Assembly: GCF_008629695.1 (NCBI RefSeq)
Contig: NZ_VWSH01000003.1
Location: forward strand, 309,688 to 373,687
Direction: 5' to 3'
Length of the DNA stretch: 64,000 nt
From: Taibaiella lutea
GTDB taxonomy: Bacteria > Bacteroidota > Bacteroidia > Chitinophagales > Chitinophagaceae
A program made the translations under genes and the position numbers. Under the pieces are notes generated by a model that saw only the letters and a program-made list of their open reading frames with translations, was not told the origin of the DNA and ran no database searches. Within the stretch, counting starts at the first letter, position 1; the number at the start of each line of letters is the position of its first letter. Shown one piece after another: positions 1 through 9,255 of this stretch.

Positions 1-1440
1 CTTAAAGCTTTTGCCGCCAGACGGCTGGCCGTTATCTTTTATTGTCACGCCAAGCAGGTGCTTGTTAACAAGCCCGAAGGTCACTTCAATATGGCCCTTT
101 ACATCATTTAATGCTGAAACACCATGCTTTACCGCATTCTCAAGGATAGGTTGTATCAGCATCGTAGGGATGTAAATATCCGTCAAATCTTCCTCATCCA
201 GCTTAATGTCCCATGCAATATCAAAGGAATGTTTGTACCTCGTTATCTCCAGTTGCATGTACTGCTTCAGGAACTGTATCTCGTTCTCAAGGCTTATAAA
301 CGTATGCACAGACTGTTCCAGTATTTCTCGCATCAAAACACTGAAATCCGAAAGGTAATCAATTGCGCCGGCTTCATCCTTTTCCGTAATAAAAGATTGT
401 ATCGTGTTAAGAGAGTTGAAAACAAAATGGGGGTTCATCTGGCTCTGCAAAGACTTAAGCGTCGATTCGTTCAGCCTGGCCTGCAGCTCGGCCTGCTGTA
501 TAGCCCGTTTCTTGCGCCGGGTCAGGTTCCACAGCATCAGGCTTGTACTGATTATGATTACCAGCAGGCTTGAGCCAATGATAAACCACCATGTCTTGTA
601 ATAGGGAGGCTTTATCGTAAACTCAAATGGCGTAGACTGACCATTGTTATAATGGTAGTCCTGGTCAAAGGCATAAAGCACCAGTTTATAATCGCCGTCG
701 TTGAGCGAATAATAATCTATCTTGTCTCCCGTAACGTCATTTTGAGAAACAAGGCTGTTGTCCCGGTACAGGTAAGCCTTTATTTTTAAACGGTCCCGCC
801 TCAAAAAATACAATGCAGAAAACCCGATAGTCAAATTGTTCCGGTCATGCTCCAGTTCAATGGTTTTTATCGTGTCATAGCCTTTGTTCGCAGCCGCATT
901 TATTGCTGTAAGCTTAACGTAAACAGGTATCGGCATGGTATCGGGGCGGTAATTTACATCGTCCAGAATGTTGACTCCTTTATCTGTGGCTATATACAGT
1001 TTATTGCTGTCCAGCAATATGTCACTGATATTGTCTGACCTTAAGCCGTCTGATGCAAAAAACTTACTTAAAACCTTGAATTTCAATATGCCATTTTCAC
1101 GGTAATAGCCAATCCGGTTTAAGCCATCCTTGGTAGCCACCCAGAAACTGCTGCGAAGCGTGTCGATAACTACCTTGCTGCACTCGTTGTCGCTCAAAAG
1201 ACTGGCCTGGTCTATCCTGTACTTATGCTTCCCGTCATATACAAAAACACCACCATTGGTCGTGAAAAAAAGGTTCCCTTTGTTATCTTCCCCGATGCTT
1301 TTGCAAAATACAGGGCTTGATGGGTCAAGGACAAACTCCCTGCTCCTTTTTATGCCATTGTAATATTCATCCGTATAATAAACCTTATCAGTCGTAGAAT
1401 ACCAAAGACGGGAATGGCTATCCTCAAATATACTGTAAAC
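1..1440. repeat. Near-identical 1.44-kb direct repeat, left copy
   Basis: This tract pairs with 2952-4391 at a constant offset of 2951. Reading line by line I find only about five differences, near positions 1, 397, 477, 1186 and 1192. It ends sharply at 1440/1441, beyond which the two genes differ markedly. It encodes the end of the propeller, the Y_Y_Y-like domain, the membrane segment and the kinase domain. Confidence 0.93.
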
Positions 1441-2766
1441 GGACTTTTGCCGCTCTGCCAGTAAAGTATCGCAGGTATGCGTTTGAGTATTGATCAGGAG
1501 AATATTAACGTTAATTCCATTTGCGGTAAAGAAATAATTGGCCTTCTTACTCGGAGAAATATATTTAAAGTTCGTATGCCCGGTATAGTTTAAATCTTCA
1601 ACTTTTTTATTTGGATCAGCAAAACGATACAGGTCAAAAGACGTGCTTAAATAAAATTTACCGTCAAAGCTCAATAGGTTATATAAATTAATTGCGTTGC
1701 TTTTAAGCTGGTTAATCTTTTGCTGTTTATTTACATCTATAAGCTCATACTTATTATTGACAATATATACTTCCCCTCCGTACCTGAAAAGAAATTTAGC
1801 ATTATTCTTAATCTCGGAACTTTGTTCATATTCAAGAACAGGTATCTGACGACAAAATAATAACCCCGATGTCGTCGCTACGTAAAAGCTCTCCTTTATT
1901 TGATAAATATGGCCGCGATTACTGTAATCAATTCTTAATACGTAATTATTTTTCTTCTGAATAATATAATTATTATAGCCTTCCAGTATTTTTCCATTGT
2001 TATAAATTGCACATTTAAGATCGCCATTAACATATTTTGCCTTATAAAATGGCGAATCAAAGCCATTCAAAAAACCATACCATTTATTTTTACGGTCCAT
2101 ACAGATAATAGTGTCAGTGTTTGGAAAACTGGGGCAGAAAATATACGAAGTATAAAACGCAGTATCTTCGCTTAGTATAATTCTCCGGGCATCCAAACCG
2201 GTTTCTTTTGAATCTTCTATTCCCCACACCTTACCTTTATGCTTTGTAAATAGAAATAAGCGAACCTCCTTCTTTGCAGATACTGTAATTATTTTTCCGG
2301 TTAAAAGATTAAATTTATTCAGTTTGCCATTATCAGCATTATAATACAATTCGCCCGTTTGTTCTATTAGTTTAGAGCCGGTTTGTATTTTAATTTTATT
2401 TAAGAAGGGAGCATTTTTACTATTATAAATACGTCCATTAAAATAATAACAAAGTTCCTTACTGAAACAGGAAATCCAGATCCTTCCCTGAGAATCTTCA
2501 TACACATATAATACCTCGTTATTGGGCAATCCATCGGCAATAGTAAAAGTTTCAAAATTCTTACTGTCCCAACGGCAAAGGCCATTTTTTGTACCAATCC
2601 ATACATACCCCTTTGAATCCTGCATCATGGTATGAATTTCAATGCCTGGTAATCCGTCTTCAGTTGAAAGTGTCTTATAAGTAAGCAATTGCGCGTTTGT
2701 TGTCAGGATGCAACTAAGAAGAGCAATTGATAAAGCAATGTAATATTTTGATATCGTAAAATGCAT
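1..2766 (-). CDS. Propeller-type LytS-family sensor histidine kinase, copy 1 (3' end outside window)
   Basis: The reading frame is open from the ATG at 2766 to the window edge (922 codons), so the gene is cut by the window and not visibly broken. It starts with a signal peptide ending in an NAQ-type cleavage site. Next come two-component-regulator propeller repeats (for example YVWIGTKNGLCRW), a Y_Y_Y-like domain, one membrane segment, a short coiled coil and a His_kinase domain with QMNPHFVFNSLNTIQ. By family knowledge it senses a periplasmic signal and autophosphorylates on that His to drive a LytTR-type regulator, which is not visible here. It is a tandem paralogue of the next gene, and its last 480 visible codons are almost identical to it. 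Confidence 0.88.
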   Translation of the reverse strand, partial: MHFTISKYYIALSIALLSCILTTNAQLLTYKTLSTEDGLPGIEIHTMMQDSKGYVWIGTKNGLCRWDSKNFETFTIADGLPNNEVLYVYEDSQGRIWISCFSKELCYYFNGRIYNSKNAPFLNKIKIQTGSKLIEQTGELYYNADNGKLNKFNLLTGKIITVSAKKEVRLFLFTKHKGKVWGIEDSKETGLDARRIILSEDTAFYTSYIFCPSFPNTDTIICMDRKNKWYGFLNGFDSPFYKAKYVNGDLKCAIYNNGKILEGYNNYIIQKKNNYVLRIDYSNRGHIYQIKESFYVATTSGLLFCRQIPVLEYEQSSEIKNNAKFLFRYGGEVYIVNNKYELIDVNKQQKINQLKSNAINLYNLLSFDGKFYLSTSFDLYRFADPNKKVEDLNYTGHTNFKYISPSKKANYFFTANGINVNILLINTQTHTCDTLLAERQKSVYSIFEDSHSRLWYSTTDKVYYTDEYYNGIKRSREFVLDPSSPVFCKSIGEDNKGNLFFTTNGGVFVYDGKHKYRIDQASLLSDNECSKVVIDTLRSSFWVATKDGLNRIGYYRENGILKFKVLSKFFASDGLRSDNISDILLDSNKLYIATDKGVNILDDVNYRPDTMPIPVYVKLTAINAAANKGYDTIKTIELEHDRNNLTIGFSALYFLRRDRLKIKAYLYRDNSLVSQNDVTGDKIDYYSLNDGDYKLVLYAFDQDYHYNNGQSTPFEFTIKPPYYKTWWFIIGSSLLVIIISTSLMLWNLTRRKKRAIQQAELQARLNESTLKSLQSQMNPHFVFNSLNTIQSFITEKDEAGAIDYLSDFSVLMREILEQSVHTFISLENEIQFLKQYMQLEITRYKHSFDIAWDIKLDEEDLTDIYIPTMLIQPILENAVKHGVSALNDVKGHIEVTFGLVNKHLLGVTIKDNGQPSGGKSFK

Positions 2767-2822
2767 TTATGCGTTCTCAGAATTGTATTTAAACTTCTTT
2801 ATAACATTATAGAAAGGTAACA

Positions 2823-5723
2823 CTAAATTGGAATAGTTATAGTTGCAGTAGCACCCGTTTCAGCTACCAGCAAATGATATTCACCTTTTACCTTGTTCTT
2901 TGTATAAATATTCAACCGGTCCTTAATCGTCTGCACCGCTATAGAGTTACCTTTAAAGCTTTTGCCGCCAGACGGCTGGCCGTTATCTTTTATTGTCACG
3001 CCAAGCAGGTGCTTGTTAACAAGCCCGAAGGTCACTTCAATATGGCCCTTTACATCATTTAATGCTGAAACACCATGCTTTACCGCATTCTCAAGGATAG
3101 GTTGTATCAGCATCGTAGGGATGTAAATATCCGTCAAATCTTCCTCATCCAGCTTAATGTCCCATGCAATATCAAAGGAATGTTTGTACCTCGTTATCTC
3201 CAGTTGCATGTACTGCTTCAGGAACTGTATCTCGTTCTCAAGGCTTATAAACGTATGCACAGACTGTTCCAGTATTTCTCGCATCAAAACACTGAAATCC
3301 GAAAGGTAATCAATTGCGCCGGCTTCATCCTTTTCCGTAATAAAAGACTGTATCGTGTTAAGAGAGTTGAAAACAAAATGGGGGTTCATCTGGCTCTGCA
3401 AAGACTTAAGCGTCGATTCGTTCAGCCGGGCCTGCAGCTCGGCCTGCTGTATAGCCCGTTTCTTGCGCCGGGTCAGGTTCCACAGCATCAGGCTTGTACT
3501 GATTATGATTACCAGCAGGCTTGAGCCAATGATAAACCACCATGTCTTGTAATAGGGAGGCTTTATCGTAAACTCAAATGGCGTAGACTGACCATTGTTA
3601 TAATGGTAGTCCTGGTCAAAGGCATAAAGCACCAGTTTATAATCGCCGTCGTTGAGCGAATAATAATCTATCTTGTCTCCCGTAACGTCATTTTGAGAAA
3701 CAAGGCTGTTGTCCCGGTACAGGTAAGCCTTTATTTTTAAACGGTCCCGCCTCAAAAAATACAATGCAGAAAACCCGATAGTCAAATTGTTCCGGTCATG
3801 CTCCAGTTCAATGGTTTTTATCGTGTCATAGCCTTTGTTCGCAGCCGCATTTATTGCTGTAAGCTTAACGTAAACAGGTATCGGCATGGTATCGGGGCGG
3901 TAATTTACATCGTCCAGAATGTTGACTCCTTTATCTGTGGCTATATACAGTTTATTGCTGTCCAGCAATATGTCACTGATATTGTCTGACCTTAAGCCGT
4001 CTGATGCAAAAAACTTACTTAAAACCTTGAATTTCAATATGCCATTTTCACGGTAATAGCCAATCCGGTTTAAGCCATCCTTGGTAGCCACCCAGAAACT
4101 GCTGCGAAGCGTGTCGATAACTACCTTGCTGCACTCATTGTCACTCAAAAGACTGGCCTGGTCTATCCTGTACTTATGCTTCCCGTCATATACAAAAACA
4201 CCACCATTGGTCGTGAAAAAAAGGTTCCCTTTGTTATCTTCCCCGATGCTTTTGCAAAATACAGGGCTTGATGGGTCAAGGACAAACTCCCTGCTCCTTT
4301 TTATGCCATTGTAATATTCATCCGTATAATAAACCTTATCAGTCGTAGAATACCAAAGACGGGAATGGCTATCCTCAAATATACTGTAAACATTTTTTTG
4401 TATGTCAAGCAATAAGGTGTCGTAAGTGTGTGTTTGAGGGCTAATCAGAAAAATACCAGGCCCCAGTCCATTTGCGGTAAATAAATGATTGGCCTTCTTA
4501 CTCGGAGAAATATATTTAAAGTTTGAATACCTCAAATAGTTTAAATCTTCAATTTTTTTATTTGGATCAGCAAAACGATACAGATCAAAAGACGTGCTTA
4601 AATAAAATTTACCTTCAAAGCTCAATAGGTTGTATAAATTAATTGCGTTGCTTTTAAGCTGATTGATCTTTTGCTGTTTATTTACATTTATAAGCTCATA
4701 CCTATTATTGACAATATATACCTCCCCTCCGTACCTGAAAAGAAATTTAGCATTATTATTAATCCGGGAATTCTGTTCATATTCAAGAACAGGCATCTGA
4801 CGACAAAATAATAACCCGTCAGTTGTTACCATAAACAGATTCTTTTTTATGTCAATAGTTTGTTGCCGATCCGGATAATCAACCTTTATTTTATAATTAT
4901 CTTTTTTCTGCAGGATATAATTATTATAAATTTCCATTATTCTCCCCTCATTATAAATAGCAAATCTGAATTCTTTATTTGTATAATTTGCATGATAAAA
5001 TGGAGTGTCCAACCCTTTTTGAAAGCTATAACGTTTATGTCTGAAATCTATGCAAGTCAGAATATTGTTACTGGGTAAGTTGGGGCAGAAATAGTAAGGA
5101 GTATAATAGCTGGTATCTTCATTCAAAATAAGATTTCTGGCATCTTTAGCAATCAAACGATTCCGGTTTCGTTCATCCTGAAACCCCCATACTTTACCTT
5201 TATTTATTATAAAGAAAAAAGCCGCTGCTTTTAAGCTATCGTGTATAACTGTTGACTTTTGAGTCAAAAGATTGAATTTAATTAAACTGGCATCAGTAGA
5301 TTTATAATAAAACTCATTGTTTTGTTCAATAAACATAAGGCCCTGCTGGCTCTTGATTTTATTTAAAAAAGGAGCATTTTTACTATTATAAATACGTCCG
5401 TTGAAATAATAACAAAGCTCTTCGCTGAAACAGGAAATCCAAATCCTTCCTTTGGAGTCCTCATATACGTATAACACCTCATTGTTCGGTAACCCGTCGG
5501 CAATAGTGAAATATTCAAAATTCTTACTGTCCCAACGGCAAAGGCCATTTTTTGTACCAATCCATACATACCCCTTTGAATCCTGTATAATAGTATGAAC
5601 TTCTATGCTTAGCAATCCATCTTCAGCTGAAAGTGTCTTATAAGTAAGCAATTGTGCATTTGCTTTCGTAAAAAAACACATACATAACAGAATAATACAG
5701 TATCCGGATTTGATGAAATTCAT
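2823..5723 (-). CDS. Propeller-type LytS-family sensor histidine kinase, copy 2
   Basis: Complete gene of 966 codons. The ATG at 5723 is preferred over an in-frame TTG at 5741, because it gives a signal peptide that aligns with copy 1. Order: signal peptide (about 1-24), periplasmic propeller repeats (about 25-680), Y_Y_Y-like domain, a membrane helix around the WWFIIGSSLLVIIIS stretch, coiled coil, then a His_kinase domain with QMNPHFVFNSLNTIQ near residue 778, the N box ILENAVKHG and the G box KDNGQPSGG. Residues 1 to about 444 differ from copy 1, while the remainder is essentially identical. The gap to copy 1 is 56 bp, so the two may be co-transcribed. Ligand unknown. Confidence 0.93.
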   Translation of the reverse strand: MNFIKSGYCIILLCMCFFTKANAQLLTYKTLSAEDGLLSIEVHTIIQDSKGYVWIGTKNGLCRWDSKNFEYFTIADGLPNNEVLYVYEDSKGRIWISCFSEELCYYFNGRIYNSKNAPFLNKIKSQQGLMFIEQNNEFYYKSTDASLIKFNLLTQKSTVIHDSLKAAAFFFIINKGKVWGFQDERNRNRLIAKDARNLILNEDTSYYTPYYFCPNLPSNNILTCIDFRHKRYSFQKGLDTPFYHANYTNKEFRFAIYNEGRIMEIYNNYILQKKDNYKIKVDYPDRQQTIDIKKNLFMVTTDGLLFCRQMPVLEYEQNSRINNNAKFLFRYGGEVYIVNNRYELINVNKQQKINQLKSNAINLYNLLSFEGKFYLSTSFDLYRFADPNKKIEDLNYLRYSNFKYISPSKKANHLFTANGLGPGIFLISPQTHTYDTLLLDIQKNVYSIFEDSHSRLWYSTTDKVYYTDEYYNGIKRSREFVLDPSSPVFCKSIGEDNKGNLFFTTNGGVFVYDGKHKYRIDQASLLSDNECSKVVIDTLRSSFWVATKDGLNRIGYYRENGILKFKVLSKFFASDGLRSDNISDILLDSNKLYIATDKGVNILDDVNYRPDTMPIPVYVKLTAINAAANKGYDTIKTIELEHDRNNLTIGFSALYFLRRDRLKIKAYLYRDNSLVSQNDVTGDKIDYYSLNDGDYKLVLYAFDQDYHYNNGQSTPFEFTIKPPYYKTWWFIIGSSLLVIIISTSLMLWNLTRRKKRAIQQAELQARLNESTLKSLQSQMNPHFVFNSLNTIQSFITEKDEAGAIDYLSDFSVLMREILEQSVHTFISLENEIQFLKQYMQLEITRYKHSFDIAWDIKLDEEDLTDIYIPTMLIQPILENAVKHGVSALNDVKGHIEVTFGLVNKHLLGVTIKDNGQPSGGKSFKGNSIAVQTIKDRLNIYTKNKVKGEYHLLVAETGATATITIPI
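2952..4391. repeat. Near-identical 1.44-kb direct repeat, right copy
   Basis: Partner of 1-1440. The internal differences I checked are third-position or Arg AGG/CGG changes, so the encoded protein is unchanged. Upstream of 4391 the two genes align but with many substitutions, as the signal peptides show. Confidence 0.93.
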
Positions 5724-5909
5724 ATATGGTGTAGAAACCAATTAATTGGCTGGTTAAATTGAAACGGACTATTTTAAAAACGTCTTCGTGTTGAATCTAC
5801 AAAAATACTATCTCAATCACAATCAATATCTACATTTTGCTGCCCATAATTAATAATAAATCCTACTGCTCCGATTTGGAAAGATATCAGATGATAGAAA
5901 AACTTGTAT

Positions 5910-5917
5910 TACTTTTG
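5910..5917 (+). promoter_or_regulatory. Candidate -7 box (TACTTTTG) for the glycan cluster
   Basis: Exact match to the Bacteroidota -7 consensus TAnnTTTG, 26 bp upstream of the first ATG of the cluster. I see no well-spaced -33 TTG. The 219-bp divergent gap (5724-5942) must also hold the promoter of the kinase pair. Confidence 0.35.
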
Positions 5918-5942
5918 GGAGATTTTTTCAAAAAAAGCTTGA

Positions 5943-6947
5943 ATGATAAATATTGGCATTATAGGTTATGGCTATTGGGGTCCGAACCTGGTTAGAAATT
6001 TTAATGGCGTGGATGGCTGTTCCGTTTGTTGTGTATCTGACTTACGCGAAAACAGATTGGAAGCAGTTCAGAAAATGTACCCTAAAATAAATGTAACGAC
6101 GGATGCGGATGCTATGATTAATGATCCGACAGTAGATGCAATTGTAATTGCAACGCCCGTTCATACACATTTCCCATTAGCACAAAAAGCCTTAAAAGCA
6201 GGTAAACATGTTTTGTTGGAAAAACCAATGACACAATCTGCTGAAGAAGCTGAAATACTCATTGAACTTAGCAAACAAACAGGCAAGGTTTTAATGGTTG
6301 ACCATACCTTTTTATATACAGGCGCCGTTCAAAAGATTAAAAGCCTGATTGAAACAGGGGAAATAGGTGATTTGCAATATTTTGATTCCACAAGAGTTAA
6401 CCTCGGACTTATACAACATGATGTAAATGTGCTTTGGGACTTAGCCCCGCACGACCTTTCCATCCTTTTTTATTTATACAACGAAAAACCTTATAGTGTA
6501 CAGGCTACAGGCGTTTGCCATACAAATAACGATATTGAAAACATTGCATACCTGACAGTAAATTATTCTACCAGGTTCATTGCACACTTCAATTGTTCCT
6601 GGTCCTCACCGGTAAAACTCCGGAACATAATGATAGGCGGAGACAAAAAAATGATTTTGTTTGATGACGTGGAGCCTACCGAAAAAGTAAAAGTATATGC
6701 TAAAGGTTTTGATATAAAAACAGATGAAGACAAACGTAATTTACTTGTAAATTATCGTTCCGGAGATGTATATTTGCCACATTTGCCAAATACAGAAGCA
6801 TTGTCCGGCATGGCTGCCGACTTTGTCAGCGCTATTGTAAAAGGAACAAAACCTGTTTCCAACTTTGAAACCGGCATTGAAGTAGTAAGGATTCTGGAAG
6901 CGGCACAGAAATCAATCAAGCAAAAAGGACAGGAAATCATTTTATGA
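5943..6947 (+). CDS. Gfo/Idh/MocA-family NAD(P)-dependent sugar dehydrogenase (WlbA/WbpB-like)
   Basis: 334 aa, normal length for the family. The N-terminal Rossmann motif GYGYWG is at about 8-13 and the family EKP motif at 93-95, followed by the substrate domain with the conserved HD pair in LAPHDLS. Such enzymes oxidise C3 of UDP-GlcNAc-uronic acid in WlbA/WbpB-type pathways. Here the gene is followed by an acyltransferase and a PLP aminotransferase, the same trio found in those pathways, which makes a 3-oxo then 3-amino sugar route likely. The exact nucleotide sugar is inference. It overlaps the next gene by 4 bp (ATGA), so translation is probably coupled. Confidence 0.88.
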   Translation: MINIGIIGYGYWGPNLVRNFNGVDGCSVCCVSDLRENRLEAVQKMYPKINVTTDADAMINDPTVDAIVIATPVHTHFPLAQKALKAGKHVLLEKPMTQSAEEAEILIELSKQTGKVLMVDHTFLYTGAVQKIKSLIETGEIGDLQYFDSTRVNLGLIQHDVNVLWDLAPHDLSILFYLYNEKPYSVQATGVCHTNNDIENIAYLTVNYSTRFIAHFNCSWSSPVKLRNIMIGGDKKMILFDDVEPTEKVKVYAKGFDIKTDEDKRNLLVNYRSGDVYLPHLPNTEALSGMAADFVSAIVKGTKPVSNFETGIEVVRILEAAQKSIKQKGQEIIL

Positions 6948-7432
6948 AACTAATAACCGAAATCTCGGAAAAGAAAAATCTCAATAACATTACCATTGGC
7001 GAAAATGTAAAGATTTTCGACTTTGTAAATTTATATGGCTGTTCCATTGATGATGGTAGCAAAGTAGGCACTTTTGTAGAAATCCAGAAAGGTGCGGCTA
7101 TCGGCAAAAATTGCAAAATATCTTCCCATACTTTTATTTGCGAAGGCGTGCATATTGCAGATAATTGCTTTGTTGGACATTCGGTAGTTTTCATAAACGA
7201 CAAATTACCAAGAGCTGTAAACCCTGACGGATCTATGCAAACGGAAGCAGACTGGAAAATGGAAAACACTTATGTTTCTGAAGGTGTTTCCATTGGCAGC
7301 AATGCAACCATTATGTGTGGCATCACGATTGGGAAAGGTTCTATAATCGGCGCCGGAAGCGTTGTTACAAAAGATGTACCCGAAGGCGTTATCGTTGCCG
7401 GAAATCCTGCTAAAATTCTAAAAAGTATTTAA
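6944..7432 (+). CDS. Left-handed beta-helix N-acetyltransferase (WlbB/WbpD-like)
   Basis: 162 aa made mostly of hexapeptide repeats (such as IGKNCK, IADNCF, IGSNAT, IGKGSI), ending in the usual GNPAKIL tail. By family it transfers acetyl from acetyl-CoA to the amino group of a nucleotide amino sugar. The internal loop around residues 88-105 (PDGSMQ, then ADWKMEN) resembles the substrate loop of WbpD/WlbB. It lies between a 3-dehydrogenase and an aminotransferase, so N-acetylation of a 3-amino sugar is the likely role. The acyl donor cannot be read from sequence. Confidence 0.85.
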   Translation: MKLITEISEKKNLNNITIGENVKIFDFVNLYGCSIDDGSKVGTFVEIQKGAAIGKNCKISSHTFICEGVHIADNCFVGHSVVFINDKLPRAVNPDGSMQTEADWKMENTYVSEGVSIGSNATIMCGITIGKGSIIGAGSVVTKDVPEGVIVAGNPAKILKSI

Positions 7433-7441
7433 TAAATAATC

Positions 7442-8551
7442 ATGAGCGCTAACGCTTTTAATATTCCTTGCTTAGATCTGACAAGACAAAATCAATCGGT
7501 AAAAGCCGAAATTTTTGAACAGTTTGAACTTGTTTTCAATGAAAATGCTTTTGCAGGCGGTAAGTATGTAGAACAATTTGAAAACAGTTTTGCATCCTTT
7601 GTTGGTACTAAATATGCTATAGGCGTTTCAAACGGAACTATTGCGCTTCATTTGGCTATGCTTGCTTTAGGTATTGGCACAGGCGATGAAGTTATTGTAC
7701 CGGCAAATACTTTTATTGCAACAGCCTGGGGCGTAAGCCATGCAGGCGCTACACCTGTATTTGTTGATTGCGATGCAGATACCTGGGAAATTGCCGCTGA
7801 TAAAATCGAAGCAGCCATTACCCCTAAAACCAAAGCTGTTATTGGTGTGCACCTTTACGGCCAACCGTTTGATGTGGATGCAGTGCAAGCCATTTGCGAC
7901 AAACACAAGCTTCATTTAATTGAAGATGCCGCTCAGGCACAGGGCAGCACCTATAAAGGCAAGCAATGTGGTTCTTTGGCATCGATCGCTACTTTCAGTT
8001 TTTATCCCGGCAAGAATTTAGGCGCATGTGGCGAAGCAGGCGGCATTACTACTAATAATGAAGCTTACGATACCCAAATACGTTCTTTGAGAAATCATGG
8101 CATGAAGGTGCGTTATTATCATGATGAAATTGGTTATAACTACAGAATGGGCGGCCTGGAAGGCGCTTCTTTAAGTGTAAAATTAAAACACCTGCCATCC
8201 TGGAACGAGAAACGCCGAGCCATTGCAAACCGATATCATACAGAGATTACCAATCCTAAGATAAAGATGCAGGTGCAGCCCGAATGGGCAAATTCCAACT
8301 ATCATTTATTTGTTGTTACAACAGAAGACAGAGACGGCTTTCTGGAGTTTTTAAAACAACATGGTATCAACGGAGCCTTACATTATCCTGTTCCCTGTCA
8401 TTTGCAAAAAGCGTATGAACATTTAGGCTATAAAGAAGGTGATTTTCCTAATAGCGAATATTTAGCCTCACATTGTGTTTCTTTACCAATGTTTGCAGAA
8501 TTGACACAGGAAGAATTGGAACATACGATTAAAATAGTAAATCAATATTAA
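7442..8551 (+). CDS. DegT/DnrJ/EryC1/StrS-family PLP aminotransferase 1 (WlbC/QdtB-like)
   Basis: 369 aa, full length. The PLP lysine is K191 in SFYPGKNLG, the cofactor-binding Asp is in LIEDAAQAQG (about 159-168), and the late N-Y-R motif is in YNYRMG. It transfers an amino group, usually from glutamate, to a keto-sugar nucleotide. The SFYPGKNLG variant and its position after the dehydrogenase and acetyltransferase fit sugar 3-aminotransferases of the WlbC/QdtB type. The ATG follows the previous stop by 9 bp. It differs from the other two aminotransferases in this cluster, which share SFHPRK at the lysine. Confidence 0.9.
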   Translation: MSANAFNIPCLDLTRQNQSVKAEIFEQFELVFNENAFAGGKYVEQFENSFASFVGTKYAIGVSNGTIALHLAMLALGIGTGDEVIVPANTFIATAWGVSHAGATPVFVDCDADTWEIAADKIEAAITPKTKAVIGVHLYGQPFDVDAVQAICDKHKLHLIEDAAQAQGSTYKGKQCGSLASIATFSFYPGKNLGACGEAGGITTNNEAYDTQIRSLRNHGMKVRYYHDEIGYNYRMGGLEGASLSVKLKHLPSWNEKRRAIANRYHTEITNPKIKMQVQPEWANSNYHLFVVTTEDRDGFLEFLKQHGINGALHYPVPCHLQKAYEHLGYKEGDFPNSEYLASHCVSLPMFAELTQEELEHTIKIVNQY

Positions 8552-8554
8552 TCG

Positions 8555-9217
8555 ATGATTCCTTCAACAATTTTCATCTTTGGAAGTGGCGCTCAGGGAA
8601 GAGTGATTGCAGATATTTTTATTTGTCAATACCCTGCCGCTCATCTGTTTTTTATTGATGAAAATGAATCATTAGCAGGTACAAAAGTCAATGGCATTGA
8701 GGTATTAAATATAGCTCAAATGTTATCGAAAGAAAATAACCCGATGGTTCATGTGGCAATCGGCAATCCGAATACACGAAAAATAATCGTAGAAAGGCTT
8801 TCAGCAACGGGTTGTGATTTCATAAGTGCCATTCATCCTTCAGCGGAAATATTACCTTCCGCCACTGTAGGAAAAAACTGCATGATTGGTGCAGGTGTTA
8901 TTGTCAATACCAACACTTCCATAGCAGATCATGTTCTTATAAATACAAGAGTATTGGTTGAACACGATTGTATCATTGAAAAATATGTTTCTCTTTCGCC
9001 CGGTGCAATAATCGGAGGCAGAGTACATATTAAAGAAGGTGCCTTTATCGGTAGTGCCGCCGTACTTGTTGCAAGAATCACTGTTGAAAAAGGAAGTATT
9101 ATCGGAATGGCATCAACAGTAATGAATGATATCCCGGCAAAAGTGATAGCTTATGGCACACCGGCAAAAAAAGTCGCCGAAGTAACAGAAAGTTATAACT
9201 GGAGCAGGTTATTTTGA
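8555..9217 (+). CDS. NeuD/PglD-family sugar acyltransferase
   Basis: 220 aa. It has the two-part architecture of the family: an N-terminal Rossmann-like nucleotide-sugar-binding part beginning IFIFGSGAQGR (about 6-16), then a left-handed beta-helix of hexapeptide repeats from about residue 100 (ATVGKNCMIGAG, then NTNTSIADH) ending in YGTPAKKV. The family acetylates amino sugars or sialic-acid-like sugars. The histidine in EHDCIIEKY aligns by eye with the catalytic base region of PglD. It starts 4 bp after the upstream aminotransferase. The neighbouring DegT genes suggest it acetylates a 4-amino sugar, which is inference. Confidence 0.83.
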   Translation: MIPSTIFIFGSGAQGRVIADIFICQYPAAHLFFIDENESLAGTKVNGIEVLNIAQMLSKENNPMVHVAIGNPNTRKIIVERLSATGCDFISAIHPSAEILPSATVGKNCMIGAGVIVNTNTSIADHVLINTRVLVEHDCIIEKYVSLSPGAIIGGRVHIKEGAFIGSAAVLVARITVEKGSIIGMASTVMNDIPAKVIAYGTPAKKVAEVTESYNWSRLF

Positions 9218-9255
9218 TTTAATTTCATAAAGTTTAGAGCAGAAGCAATTTTAAT

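Noticed and set aside
124-4314. Plus-strand frames repeated at the same offset in both kinase genes
   Set aside because: They are antisense shadows of the duplicated kinase coding sequence and duplicate only because the genes do.
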